Shown here: positions 12,901 through 25,293 of the stretch, piece by piece
Layout of the letters: every line of letters starts with the position of its first letter
How positions within the stretch are numbered: the stretch's first letter is position 1
Source: Ehretia macrophylla
Lineage: Eukaryota; Streptophyta; Magnoliopsida; Boraginales; Ehretiaceae
Assembly (NCBI GenBank): GCA_037974665.1
Contig: CM075766.1
Coordinates: 51,282,569 to 51,346,568 of the forward strand
Direction of reading: 5' to 3'
DNA: 64,000 nt
Notes under the pieces: model-generated
Databases searched by the model: none
What the model was told of the DNA's origin: nothing
Seen by the model: only the letters and a program-made list of their open reading frames with translations
Translations under genes and position numbers: made by a program

Positions 12901-15900
12901 TGCATCAATCCAAAACTTCATTAGAAACTTTATAGAAGGTCAACTTTCAGGCCACACGTTGGGTTTCAGGGTTCCACACAATAATGGCATGTGGTTAGTA
13001 AGGGAGTTGGATGTATGGTATAACATCAGTTGTTAAGGACGCACATGCATATTTCTGAAGTCCACAAGGCAAACAAAAAAGATGACATAAAAATATAAGA
13101 AAACTTAACTTAAGGACGCATAAATTGAAAACCAGATGTGATGCATAGAGGAAGATTAAGATGAAGATGCACAAATTTTAAGACCCCTCACAAATAATGT
13201 ATATAAAAGTAAGAAGAAGTAAATCTTGTAATGAAAAGGAAACATCATGTCATATAGGTGAGATTAACTATACAATCAGTTCAAAATTCCAGAACTTGAT
13301 TTCTCCCAAAAGCATTATAACAAGGTGTTTTCTTTTCAGATAAGAACTGGATCTGGATCACTTTTGAAGAAGCTTTACGATACATAAGGCATCAGTGGTG
13401 ATGCTTTCTGATGACAACTTTGAATTTTCTTTTATTTCCTTTCTTCTGTTAAAATAGACTAGTTTCATTATTTCAATTCTTAGTAACAGTAGAACCTCGA
13501 TTTTTGTATTTCAACTAACATGTATCTCTGGCCTTGAGACATCAAAGCATTCTCATTCTCCTACTTTCAAACCAACGCCATTCTTTCAAATTACAGAATA
13601 TCAATTGCTTGTGAAAGCTGAGATATGTTCAAAATGATGATTAAGGGATCAAGATGCAGGTTTTATCTGGATCAAGAAAGAAATTCCAACTCTGAGAAAT
13701 AAAATGGAAGCAGAAGTATCAGGCGCAGAGAAATAAAAAAGACACAATTAAGAAACAAAAGAAACTTTCATGTCACTAAAATATACGGTCATACTTACTG
13801 CTCAAGCATCCAATAACTCCGTCTTTGGAAATTTTCATTTTGTTCCCCATGCGCATAGTAGCAATGTAACATTTCAACACTACCAACCTGGGAAACAAAT
13901 CAATTTCATTAGATGAAATATTACAGTCCAAACATATTAAAAAAAGTTAATTCCAAATTCCTATATAGCAATCATAGGTTTCTTACACACAATCAAAGAA
14001 ACCGAAAGGAGATGTCAGAAGTCATCTCATTTCTCTGAACAAATACCAATACTTCCACACAGAAACCTCTGCAGAAACAATATTATATAGCTGAACAAAA
14101 TATCATTTTCCCTCTAACCTTAAGCTTTTCATGGGCTTCCTTCACAGTCTTTCCATCTTTTTTCTTCCTCCAGTTATGTCCATCTTTCCGAAAGTATCTC
14201 AAGACCTTTCGATCAAATAGAAACACAGAGCCACCTGACAACATAAATGAAGGATGAATTGGAACAGACAAACAACATTTATCTATAGAGGTTGAAAGTA
14301 GAAAAAGGAATTGGAGGGATACATAACATTAAACAGAACTCTGTTCTTTTGGGAAGTAAATAACACATAACATGAACGTTCAATCCACTATGGATCAAAA
14401 TGTCGAAAACGGTGGCCTCAGGTAAACGAGAAATTAAATTATATTATGTACCAGAAGAAAATGGGCATACTTAAGGAAACATGTGTCGGCCTCTCTCTAT
14501 TTATGAATGTAAATGTACTTGAAAGATTGACAAATCAAAGATGAAATTTGGTTGGTAACCAAGGATGAGGACATACTGACTGGCGTGTATGGAGGCTTGG
14601 GAGTGATTTGAAAAGTTTGGTAGTTGCGCAGAATTTCACAAATTTCAGCAGGTCTCAACCACCGATGCTCTGCTTCTAACAGTATTTGCTTAATATCTGC
14701 ACATTCAGACAACAGTCACCAAATGTTTATCAATGTGCCCTAGAGCTGCGACTACCTCAATATAACTGACTGATTTGAATATAGCTGAATGAGATACACA
14801 TTAAAATAAGCACATATACTAGCCCAAATAAAAAAGAAACAGATATACTACCAAGAGAGGCAATAACTTAAAGAGCAATTTTTGAAAAGTAAATAATATA
14901 AAGAGCAATTATGCAAGGATGATTATACATGTTGCATGTGCGTGCACGATATATAGGAGGAATAGACAGACTCTAGACAATGATCTGGTACAAATTTACA
15001 GGAGGTAATGATATGTTCATTCAGATATAAGTTTCATAAATTGACAATATATTGAACAAAAAAGTTTATTGGACCCATCCATTATTAGTGTTATTGTAGA
15101 ACGTGTAAGTCTCCTGCTTTGCGGTATATAATGCAAAGTAGAAATGAATTAATTTTTTGCTATGCAGTAGACATATGTGTAGATATGTCCTCTCTCTTTC
15201 TCAGGCTCTTAGATATTCGCATGATAGAGTGGCACAGCCTCACCCCATTCCTCAAGGATGCACCTCAAAAGAAGTAAACTATTCTTGAATTGCAGCAAAA
15301 ATTCACTACTGCATCTGATCAAAGACCATAAGATGAACAACAAAAGAGTCCAAAACCATCAAGTTCGGAGACAATAAGAGGCAAGCTCTCATGTTCGCCA
15401 TCAGCTAGCACGAGTTGAAGTAAAAACTGCAAAATGCAACAAAAATTGCAAACTAGCTGACAAATGTACAGAGAGGACTTGATCCATGTTCTTCCAAGTG
15501 TCGCTCAAATCCTCCGGACCCTCAACCAGGCCTTAAAGTAATTCTAGGTATTGCAGATATCTTACTTATCTTTCTTTGACTTTTTCTTACTCCTAGCCAA
15601 CTTACACCAGATTCATCCAATGTTAGCCACTCATCCTTACCTTTTATCCTTCTTGTTTTTTGGATTAAAGAACTTGAATAGTAATAATTCACGGCGAAAC
15701 CAAGTCCGAAGGTTATATTACGTCTGACATTTGATATCACTAACATCACATGACGCTTACTTAGCGCAAGAATCAAAGACACAGAGCCATCATACTACTT
15801 TAAATAAGCACAAAGCAAATTCAGCTCTCTCTCTCTCTTCGATTAACCGAAAATCAACATGCTATAATCGCCTAACTAAATTGATTTCCAATTTCTAGAT

Positions 15901-16189
15901 ATGCGACGTCACGATTAATTATGGTTAAATACATAAGCCAAAATTATGCAGTTACACAATTTATTACATCATTTTTTCTCCTTTATTTGATCTAAATTAC
16001 TTAATTGACTTAAAGCTTAGTTTGCTTTTGGTTTCGTTAGTAAATTAAATTTCAGTAAACTTAAAACATATCCATTAAAAGAATATGAAAATAACATGAA
16101 AATTGATGATTGATGAAGATAGGAGCTGCAGTACTTCACGTACCTAATCGAAACCCTGAGCTATTTGATCCGCTATCTCCCATGGACAT
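6903..16189 (-). CDS. CAMTA3: Calmodulin-binding transcription activator (CAMTA), CAMTA3/SR1-like, 14 exons
   Basis: Nuclear Ca2+/calmodulin-regulated transcription factor that binds CGCG-type elements. The family controls cold and immune genes. Exons on the minus strand: 16189-16144, 14696-14577, 14234-14119, 13887-13799, 12899-12857, 12503-12326, 12129-12025, 11922-11776, 11681-11623, 10867-10292, 9864-9218, 8715-8139, 7728-7405, 6956-6903. Phases agree throughout, giving 1026 residues (Arabidopsis CAMTA3 is about 1030). Domains in order: CG-1 DNA-binding (about 16-138, with HRWLRP, FDRKVLRYFRKDGHNW, YYAHGE, VHYLEVK), a divergent Ser-rich linker, TIG/IPT (about 494-575, FRWSCMFGEVEVPA), ankyrin repeats (about 655-770, GWTAIHWAAFYGR), IQ motifs (ICIQKKYRGWKKRK, AHVRGHQVRKKY), and the CaM-binding helix WSVGILEKVILRWKRKG from 918. 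Intron 7 appears to use a GC donor. The frame ends at UAA 6905-6903, before a conserved-looking tail. The symbol is by best resemblance; CAMTA1/2 are alternatives. Confidence 0.88.
12511..12539. repeat. (AGG)n trinucleotide repeat next to CAMTA exon 6 acceptor
   Basis: About ten AGG units sit a few bases upstream (in the sense of the minus-strand gene) of the exon starting at 12503. On the transcript this is a (CCU)n tract directly before TTTTTCAG, so it forms the polypyrimidine tract of that intron. Confidence 0.9.
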
Positions 16190-16236
16190 GAGATTTTTAC
16201 TTCATCAGCTATCGTTCAGATTTTTTTTCCTGAATC

Positions 16237-16267
<31 letters not shown>

Positions 16268-18180
16268 GTCTCTGTGTGCTGTGTGTGTGGGCGTGAGTAT
16301 ATGAGCGAGATGTGAGAGAGAGAATATATTGGATGCGATACGAATTAATAAGATTTTGTTTACTGAGAATAAAACTGGGCATTAAGCATGTAAGGGAGGT
16401 GTCAGTCTCGTAAAATAATGGTGCAGGTGGGGACCAATTGAGTGCCGCCATGTGGCGGCGGAAAAGGAATGAGCAGCTCAGTAACTCTCTGCCCCTGGAA
16501 GGAAGCAGAGGCGAACGAGCAAATAACCTTCTTCTTTTTTTTTTTCAAACCAATAACTCAAGGGGTTAATATCTTAAAATTATATATATGTAGTAGGATG
16601 TCCCAATCTTTTATAATATTATTGGATATGAAATAACTTATTTCATTTCAATACATATTTTAAGTCAATTAAAAATTATATAATATTTATAATAAATATA
16701 CATTAATTTTAACATTTAATTACGATAAATTATTATTGAGACCATTTTATTCAACTCTTTGAGAAAACTGAGTCTAAAAATTTATCAAGTAAGTTGGCAA
16801 GTCAATAACGAAAAAAAAAAAAAATTTATTACAAGTCCATCAAAGTTGAAAACAAACCGCAAAAATATTGGCTAATGATGTACTAAAAAAATTTGAATTT
16901 CAGCCTCTCGCTTGACTAAACTATTTCACATTCATTTCACATATCGACTTGAAAATTAGGAAGAGAAAAAAAAAAAGGACGAAGGTGTCTCTCTCTGATC
17001 TTAGAAATAAGGCGTATATTATCTCAGTCTACTAATTATGTTATGCATCGTAATGCTGCAGGTGATTAATAATATAACCAACCTTAGATTAATAATATGG
17101 TAATAGGCTGCCTCTCCTAGTTGTGTGTCAACTTTCCAGGGAGTGTGTTAATTTTATATATGGAATGCACTATTTCTCAAACAAAAAAACTTAGGTACTA
17201 TTTATACACTAGGAAGAAAAAAAAATTATCAAGATGATAGATATTTATTTCTAATTTAGTTCGTGATTATTTAAACACCTAATGTAATCCATAATTATCT
17301 GAATTCCTGCCAAGTCAGTGTTAGACTAAGCGTTGTATTTCAAGTCTAAATAAAGACTAGCGGTGTACAAATTTTTCGATTTATTGTTATAAATAGAACA
17401 TTTTGTATTGTAACAATTACAATAATAGAATCAATAAAATACTATTTCTCTTTATCTTTGTTATTTATTGTCTTTTGCCTCTTTTCTGTTATTTTAATAG
17501 CACTACAAGGCTTTTAGAAATTTTTCGGACACTCTTTTGACGTAATTGAATGGAGGAGCTGTCAAATAACTTTTTAATGCACGTTCAATTGAGTCTCCGT
17601 ATAATTTTCAAAAAGGTTTATATCATCTTTTCATATTGACCCTTAATTTATAGGGTGATAGAGTAAGTCATTTTCATTTAAAATAAATTGATGAAGTTAG
17701 CAAATTTAAGAATTTATGTTGGTTACTTAGTAAGCATTGTCAAGAAATTGTTAGTACGCAATCACATGAATAAATGAGAGACGACGAACGAGTATATATA
17801 TTAAGATCAAAGTAATTAATAGATTTGTATACAATTATATATATATAATTAAAAAAAAAAAAAACTAGTAGATACAAGTGGAAGAACAACAAGAAGAAAT
17901 TGCACTTTTTTATATTTTTGGTAAATAAGGGGAAATTGCACTTTATGCCTTGAAAACATATAAGAATCTCATTCTATCCTCTTAAGATGATCAATTTGTT
18001 TAACTATTTCTTAAAATTGCTAAAAATATTTCAATGCGTTCAATCCTCTCGTAGCAATAAAAAATATAATTTATAATTTCATTGTTAGAGCAAGTTAATA
18101 AATATCCAACTCGTTGACCCATTTTTATCAAAAACCTTATACAATGTGAGCAAATTGGAATGTATTGATGTAATTTTGTT
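16190..18180. other. Intergenic: CAMTA upstream region, AT-rich
   Basis: Contains the CAMTA promoter/5' UTR with a (TA)n run at about 16232-16262 next to a TG-rich segment. No protein-coding frame is supported. Around 17320-17500 there is an LTR-like pattern (TATAAATAG followed by AATAAAA), but I could not find matching ends or a target duplication, so it is not called as an element. Confidence 0.6.
16232..16262. repeat. (TA)n microsatellite in the CAMTA 5' region
   Basis: About fifteen TA dinucleotides, followed by a CT/GT-rich stretch. It lies 45-75 bp upstream of the CAMTA start codon, in the probable 5' UTR or core promoter. No separate TATA element is evident, so this tract may serve that role; that is inference. 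Confidence 0.85.
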
Positions 18181-18370
18181 TAGAGATGGCAATAGATACC
18201 CGTTTTATTCGAAATTGATGGATAAGCGCCCAATAAAAAATCGATAACAAAAATCAATAGAGAATCCGTTAGGGTTTGGATTTTATAAAATGAAACCGAT
18301 TGATTTTGGTTTTTAATCTTTAAAAAAAACCAAAATTCAAAAGTTGATTATTAATTTAATTCAAAAATCT

Positions 18371-18374
<4 letters not shown>

Positions 18375-18410
<36 letters not shown>
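18375..18410. repeat. (TA)n microsatellite inside the outer hAT-like element
   Basis: About eighteen TA units followed by a short CA run. No coding relevance. Confidence 0.9.
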
Positions 18411-18417
<7 letters not shown>

Positions 18418-18817
18418 TTAAAATAATATAAAACTAACTAAAATTGGTAAGTAAAATAATAAAAATTTGAACTAAACTCAATTGAAAAAAGTAAATTAAG
18501 CTCAATTAAAAGAGATGTGCTAAGTGTATTAAACTAATATTTATACTCTTAAGAATTGTCATATTTACTTGTCGAAATGAAAGAAAAGACGTTTATCGCT
18601 CGGTGTCCATAATGAATTTCTCTTTACATAACTTATTGACTTTGATTTTTGCTCATAAAATTATTATATAATTTATTTGAAGTTTTATTATTGGCTTGGA
18701 TTCTTTTATTTTTTGTTTCTTTGCATTTAAACTAATTTTTTTTATTTAAACTAATTATTTTTTAGTTAAACACGGTTACGATTAACCGCTATTTTTTAAA
18801 TCCTTAACGGTTATGGT

Positions 18818-19671
18818 TAGAGGTGGCATTTGGGTCGGACCGACACAGGCCCAACTCAGCTCGATTAAAACTGAGTTCGACTCGGCCCAACCCACCATAT
18901 ATAAGTGGCTCGGGCTGGGTCATATGCTTTTTTACCCAACCCATTTGTATCCAAGTTCAGCCCAACTCAACCCATAAGCTCAGTCCAATCTAACTCGAAC
19001 CCAGCACAAGCTCAGCTCAGCCCATAAGTTCAGATGTTTGGAATATTTTTGTTTACTTTGAAGAATATAGATATGTAATTTGTAACTATTGTGAACGTAG
19101 ATATATATTTCGTCATTAATTTAGAACTGGAACGCTTGTAAACATCTTGTATCTCAACACTGAAATGTTCTAAACTATTTCAATCCTCAACCGCCACCAC
19201 CACTACCACCAGGCCCAACACTCGCACAAGGAGCATAATAAAATGAATAACTTCTCCAACAACTTTCTTCAAGCATTTATGTAATGTTATTTTTTTTATG
19301 TTTATTAGTAACGTATCTGTATCTTGTGAACTTGTGGTTTGTTAAGTAATATTTTATCATTTATATTAATATTATCAATCAATTTATATCTTGTTAATCG
19401 TTAAATTAACTTTTTAGTAAAAAAGGTTAAACTTAAGTTTTTTTCTTTATCAATCCAACTATCAAAATTCAAAACATACTAATCACAAAAAAAAAAAAAT
19501 GGGCTAACCCAACCCAACTCGCGACTTGTGGTAGCAGGCTCGTGGGCCGAGTTGGGTCCTATATTTCAAGAATTGAGTCCAGCCCACGAAACATATATGC
19601 CAAGCCAGACTAATTTTTCTTAACCCACGGTTCGGTCGAACCGTACCGGGTTGGCCCATTTGCTAGCTCTA
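18818..19671. mobile_element. hAT-like non-autonomous element (inner, nested)
   Basis: 854 bp. It begins TAGAGGTGGCATTTGGGTC and ends, reverse-complemented, TAGAGCTAGCAAATGGGCC, a terminal inverted repeat of the TAGAG.TGGCAAA.GGG kind typical of plant hATs. It is flanked by GTTATGGT (18810-18817) and GTTATGAT (19672-19679), an 8-bp target duplication with one mismatch. The ends are rich in GGG(C/T)C and CCCAACCC repeats; the middle is AT-rich. No transposase reading frame is present, so it would need transposase from elsewhere. It interrupts the outer element, so it is the younger of the two. Confidence 0.78.
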
Positions 19672-19787
19672 GTTATGATTATGACTATTGGTTTTGAAAA
19701 CCGTTAAGTTTTTGTTATTGGTTTATTAAACAGTTTTGGTTAAGATTTTGTCATTTTTCATAATTATCTGAACCGTTGTCATTCCTA

Positions 19788-22252
19788 CTTTTGTCATTTT
19801 AAGGGCCAAAATAAGCAATTAATTTATTTTCAAGGGAAAAATGAAAATTTTTAAAGTTTATAAGGCAAAAATGCTATTCACCCAAAAAGTAATAACGAAT
19901 TAAACTTCTCTCTGTTCTTTGGTTGAATCTCGTCTCACCATTCAAATTCAATGAATATTAAAGCTGCTGATGTATTTTAAATGAAAAAAAAAGGCTCATA
20001 AGATGAACAGATCTTTGACTCAATGTGACTTGATGACATATTTTATGACAATGATACAAAGAATTAGCTAGCTAAGAAAGTGGACTCTTTAAAGAATTTT
20101 AGTGAAACTTGACGAGCAGGTAGCGTTAAATAAGAGATCTTAAAATAAGTACAAATAGTACGGCAAGTCACATGCTCAGCGACATCATGATCTTTGCCCT
20201 TTTTGATTGGAAATTATATGTAGGTTAACTTGTGGCTTATTACCAATGCTCCTAAATTATACCAACATGAGAAGATGAATGGAATATTTCATTTATTTCT
20301 TTATGTTTTATCTCCAACTCATTTCAAGGTACGAAAGCCTGCCGTACTTCTTATTTTTTGGTCAAAGGCTACCTTAGGTTTATAACTTCAAGTTTGCTCA
20401 AACATATTTTATAGGCACTCCTTACATCTTGTTTAGATTCCGGAGAGAAAGTATAATAAATAAAAAGAAATACTAGAGTTTAAAGAAATAAAAATGGAAA
20501 TATTAAATACTGTTAAGAATTGAGAAAATTACAAAAGAAATAATCATAAAGGATCACGAACTTATTAACTGGTTGTCAACTACAAATTCAGTATATTTTA
20601 TTTTAGATTACAACTCAAAAAATATCAAATGACCTTGAACGTCCATCCTCTAGTAATTAAGATATTTTTATATATTTTTCTCTTTCTTTGTTTTAGTTCT
20701 TGAGTATGTGGTGTTCTGGAACATTTTATGCAAATTTTGGGCTAATCTATCTTTCCAAATTATAAAGATTGTATAAAAGAGATAAGTGGGGTGCAAACAA
20801 AATTTGAAATTCGAACCTCACAAGCTCTTTTATTTTTACTAGTCAAGGTAAGAACTCGACTAATGTTACATGAACTATTTCAATTAAATTATATTTAGAT
20901 CACACGAGAAGAGGAACAACAAAGTTAATTTATTTGTCAATAACGTGACATATAGTCACATTTCTCACATGAAAATCGTCAGAAGAAACTATGTCCAATG
21001 CAACCAATGCGTGTTCTATAAAAAGACATTTGGCTTATGACTAGTCTACAATTCATCCAATTAGAAAAGTCAATTGCAGATGTATCTGGACACACTTTAG
21101 TCAAAATCAAGATGGCCAACTTGATAACATTGAGGTTGACAAAAAAAAAAAAAAGACAAAATGTCGAGAACATTATCGGTCAATTTCCCCGAAATCCAGC
21201 ATGTTTGACCAAAAAACAAAAAAATTCCATTTGTTTGCACGAAAATAATTTGATAGAGAAAATATTTATTTAAAAAATAAAATATTTTTTAATGTTTAAT
21301 TATCGCACTGAAAAATATGTTTTAATTTTTGACAACCACAATAATAAATATTTTTTAATAAGAGATTTTTTTCTTAAAAAGAAAAAAAAAGAGAAATCAC
21401 ACACCTATATATGCACACATGTATTTATAGGTGTAATAAATGGAGTGGGGTTGCAAAAAGGGTGACGGATATAAGAGGTAGGTGGGGGTCATAGGAGGAA
21501 GGGGGCCAGGAGTAGGAGTGGTTGGGGCTGGGATGAGATAAAGTGGGGAGTGAAAAATGTTTTATGAACAAAATTACATGAAAAATATTTTACATTCTTT
21601 ATAAAAGCTTTTATACATGGATTTTTTTTTTTGTGCTCGTATTGTTAATGGATTGAAAATTGACTTGACGAAGTTAACAAATACCGAGAAATCAGAGAAA
21701 TATTTTGGTTGCTAATCTCACTACTCATTCCCTTTCAGCCGCCTAACAGCCAATCTCTGCATCATCCACGCGTGATGGTGAAGCACGACCCACGACACGG
21801 CCCAGCCAACGTTACATTTTCCAGTATACTTGGAGATAAAGTTAAGACACAGAATCGCAAATCCATGTAATAACTGAGGCGCTTTTCGTCATTTTAACCA
21901 ACTTCCATATGCCAACTGCCACCAGTGGCACTTCAATGGGCAACTATCCTCTGCAATCGAAATAACTACTCCCACGCTTCAAAGGATTGTACTTTTGTAC
22001 CAGGACTACCCTTCAAATATTTTTCTTTTTTCTTTTTTAAGAGAGGTTTACCATTATAACACATAAGTGTTACACATACTCATGAATAAAATCTCACATT
22101 TAAAACGAGATCTACCCTTCAAATTTGAATACTCCAAAATCTCAGTGTACAACTCCACGGAGCATTAAGTTCACAAATTGTAGGAAATACAACTCTAGAA
22201 GATTATATCTTGAAGAAAAAAAAAAAAGAGTAGAAGATTCTCTTCTTTGCAC
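19788..22252. other. Intergenic: upstream of AOX
   Basis: AT-rich sequence without a supported gene. Several A- and T-runs occur. The last few hundred bases before 22336 form the promoter of the alternative oxidase gene. Short open frames near 20979-21273 have no domain similarity that I recognise. Confidence 0.6.
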
Positions 22253-22259
22253 ATATAAA
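22253..22259 (+). promoter_or_regulatory. Probable TATA box of AOX
   Basis: TATAAAA lies 77 bp upstream of the AOX start codon, a spacing that would give a 5' UTR of about 45-55 nt. Assigned by motif and position only. Confidence 0.55.
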
Positions 22260-22335
22260 ACCAAATTATAACCGCTTTTTTTTTACATCGCTTCAACAAC
22301 GTAAACCAAAAAAAAAAAATTCTCAATTTGAGAAA

Positions 22336-25293
22336 ATGAATCATTTGGTGACAAGGTCTGTGATGAGGCGATTGATCACCGGCAGTAACTGTAGCCAGTA
22401 CACGTCATCATCATCGGCGGTGGCAATGACAGCGGCTTTGAGACCGCTTGATGAAGTGAGGGGGCAGAGCATGGGGTTGTTAGGACAGTGGAAGTGGCAG
22501 AGGATGGCGAGCACCACGGCGCCGGAGGAGAAGGAGCAGAAAGAGAGCGGTGCCGTGGCAGAGAAGAAGAAGGAGGAGAAGAATGATCAGATGGTGGTTT
22601 CGAGCTATTGGGGAATTATGAGGCCTAAGATTGTTAGAGAAGATGGCACTGAATGGCCATGGAACTGTTTCATGGTAACACACTTACCCATATATAGAGG
22701 AGCAACATTTTTTTTTTTTTTTTCTGTTGTGATTTGGATATATATAGTTTGTTGATCAATGACTTTATCTGATTATGTGCATGCTACTTGCAGTAGATAT
22801 AATTTTGACAGTTACTCTTTTTTGAGTTTGATTTCCCAATGTCCTTGTAGATGTGCAAATGAGAAAAAATGGATTGATCTTGATGAGAAGACGAGGAAAA
22901 GCGATTTGAGATGGGTTGAACATGTTAAGTGATTAGTAGCGGCACTTGGTAGAAGTTATGTAGAATGAAAGTTGTTTATGGTAAAGAGTAATAAACGGCG
23001 TCATTAGATTAATAGAGCCGATTCAACTAGTGGTAAAGACTTGGTTTAGCTTGACAGAGCATATATTTGTCTTAATAATTACATGATGTGATATTTGACT
23101 CAGCCAAGTATTATCATGTATGCAAAGGTTGACCAATGATGAATCGTATTCGGGTCGGTTGTAAGGAGAAACTATGTATTTTTCTCTTAATTGCAGAGTG
23201 GGGAATGCACTATTGTGCCTAAAATATTTTTATTATCTTCTGAATCGTATCTCATTTTGTTATTGTATCCCAGAAATGAAGGCCAATTTTTGAGCTTGAT
23301 ATTTATATTTTGTCTCTCTTTTGGCAGCCATGGGAAACATATCGGGCGGACTTGTCTATTGATCTAAATAAGCATCATGTACCAAAGGCATTTATTGATA
23401 AAGTTGCATACAGGACTGTGAAACTTCTTAGAATTCCAACAGATTTGTTTTTCCAGGTGTGTTGCCCCCCCTCAAGCCTTTTACTTATTTGGGATCATTA
23501 GTATCTCATGTTTATTTCTTATTTTTACTGTTCCATATTCTGCTAGTGTTGTTGGGTTGGGATCATGGACATAAGAGGTACCAAACCATGTTAAAATATT
23601 GTGTGTTTATACTGCGTCTAAGCTTGTTTGTGTGTCCTTGTTACAAGAATTGTTAAATAATTTTGGGTAAATAGCGTATTACCCCCTTATATTTTGTTAA
23701 AAATTGACAATACCCCCTATGTTTTAAAAGTTAGCTGATTATCCACCTGTGTTTTGCTAAAAGTGTACAATATCTCTCTGTGTTTTAAAAATTAGCTGAT
23801 TACCCCCCTGTGATTTGCTAAAAGTAGCTGATTACCCCATTGTGTTTTATAAAAGTAGTTGATTGTCCCTTTATATTTTCTAACAAAAGTGCTAATTTTT
23901 AAAAACTGCAGGGGGGTAATTAACTATTTTTATAAAACATAGGGGGGGTAATCAGCTACTTTTAACAAATCACAAGGGAATAATCAGCTAATTTTTAAAA
24001 CATAAGGGGGTATTGTGCATTTTTAGTAAAACACAGGGGGTAATATGCTATTTACCCAATAATTGTTGCTATTATTGAAGTACAAGCTGGAAAGTCGTGG
24101 ATTTATATATATGTTCATTTTGAACGAGAGATTTGAATGTATGTGAAATTGTTACTCGTAGCATATAATTGGCTAGACGGATTCTGGAAAGAATTAGAAA
24201 TAAAATCTGGTTGCACATCGGGGAAAATTTTGCATTTTACTTCTTGTTTGTGACCAGACCCAAGAAGAAATAAATAAATTCGTCTCTGAAGTTCAACTAG
24301 TGCTAAGGCACATTGTCATTGCCATCAGTTATGTTGCCGGGGGCGGTTCTAGATGTTTTGTTGATTTTGGTGGTCAAATTTAGTTGGCTTGTCGGGGCTA
24401 CTTGGTTTGGGTGACCAACTTTAGTGAATCCGAAGTTTAAGTGGTTTGCATACTAGGAATATCAAAGTAAACATTTTTTGGGTTCAATGAGGCCTGCAGA
24501 CTCCAAAATCCCTAAAGTAGATAGTTGCTATGCTACAATCGGGGTTCTGGAATTGATAGTAATTCCTGCTGTACATTGCAGAGGCGGTATGGCTGTCGTG
24601 CAATGATGCTAGAGACTGTGGCAGCTGTTCCCGGTATGGTTGGTGGGATGTTGCTGCATCTTAGATCTCTTCGCAAATTTCAACACAGTGGTGGTTGGGT
24701 TAAAGCATTACTGGAAGAAGCTGAGAATGAGAGGATGCACCTGATGACCATGGTAGAGCTTGTCCAACCCAAGTGGTATGAGAGGCTATTAGTACTCACC
24801 GTGCAGGGGGTTTTCTTCAATGCCTTCTTTGTGCTCTACCTACTGTCTCCAAAATTAGCTCATAGAATTGTTGGATATCTAGAAGAGGAGGCAATACATT
24901 CATATACAGAGTATCTTAAGGATATTAATAGTGGCGCAATCGAGAATGTTCCAGCTCCCGCCATTGCCATAGATTACTGGAGACTGCCGAAAGATGCCAC
25001 TTTGAAGGACGTTGTTACTGTCATCCGTGCTGATGAAGCTCATCATCGCGATGTCAACCATTTTGCTTCTGTGAGTGTCGCTATTCCTATGACTGTTCAA
25101 TCTCCTGTTTCCTTCACTGATCTTATGTTTGTAGACATTATATGCCCGCCAGTTTTATAGATTCCTCCTTCCTGCGACCGGTTTCCTTTTCCTTTGAGAC
25201 AGTACTGATGGTAGTTCTGTATTTGTCGCGCAGGACATTCATTTCCAGGGTAAAGAACTACGGGAGGCTCCAGCTCCTCTTGGTTACCATTAG
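22336..25293 (+). CDS. AOX2: Mitochondrial alternative oxidase (AOX2-like), four exons
   Basis: Ubiquinol oxidase of the inner mitochondrial membrane that passes electrons from ubiquinol to oxygen and bypasses complexes III and IV. Exons: 22336-22674, 23328-23456, 24582-25070, 25234-25293, all GT-AG and phase 0, giving 338 residues. This four-exon plan with a tiny last exon (20 codons with stop) is the classic plant AOX structure. Residues 1-60 form a basic, Ser-rich targeting leader. The di-iron ligands expected for the family are all present: Glu167 (LET), Glu206 and His209 (NERMH), Glu257 (LEEEA), Glu308 and His311 (ADEAHH). Both regulatory cysteines are present: CysI at 111 (WNCFMPWETY) and CysII at 161 (RYGCRAMML). 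Two hydrophobic helices fall at about 169-185 and 226-246. The [16 protein letters not shown] and [16 protein letters not shown] blocks resemble AOX2 rather than AOX1 proteins, so the AOX2 label is a resemblance call. Confidence 0.93.
23665..24057. mobile_element. Foldback Mutator-like MITE in AOX intron 2
   Basis: 393-bp element whose two halves are near reverse complements: it starts GGGTAAATAGCGTATTACCC and the reverse complement of its end reads GGGTAAATAGCATATTACCC. Inside, a roughly 30-bp module (TTAGCTGATTACCCCC with a TGTTTTA part) is repeated several times on each arm. Flanks AATAATTTT (23656-23664) and AATAATTGT (24058-24066) form a 9-bp target duplication with one mismatch. A 9-bp duplication and long terminal inverted repeats fit the Mutator-like class. 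It has no coding capacity. It lies in the sense-strand intron between exons 2 and 3 and leaves the splice sites intact. Confidence 0.8.

Larger units (their letters stand above)
18181..19787. mobile_element. hAT-like non-autonomous element (outer, interrupted)
   Basis: The left end reads TAGAGATGGCAATAGATACC and the right end, reverse-complemented, reads TAGGAATGACAACGGTTC. These are imperfect terminal inverted repeats of the TAG..ATG.CAA kind common to plant hAT elements. Flanking 8-mers are ATTTTGTT (left) and CTTTTGTC (right), sharing a TTTTGT core, as expected of a worn 8-bp target duplication. The interior is AT-rich with a (TA)n run at 18375-18410 and repeated CGGTTA motifs, and has no transposase frame. 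A second element (18818-19671) sits inside it. Confidence 0.6.

Noticed and set aside
15522..15782. 86-codon minus-strand frame within CAMTA intron 1
   Set aside because: No recognisable domain and no phase-compatible splice sites to the flanking CAMTA exons.
17320..17505. Possible solo LTR (TGTTAGAC ... TATAAATAG ... AATAAAA ... AATAGCA)
   Set aside because: The promoter-like order is suggestive, but the 5-bp flanks do not match and no second copy is present in the window.
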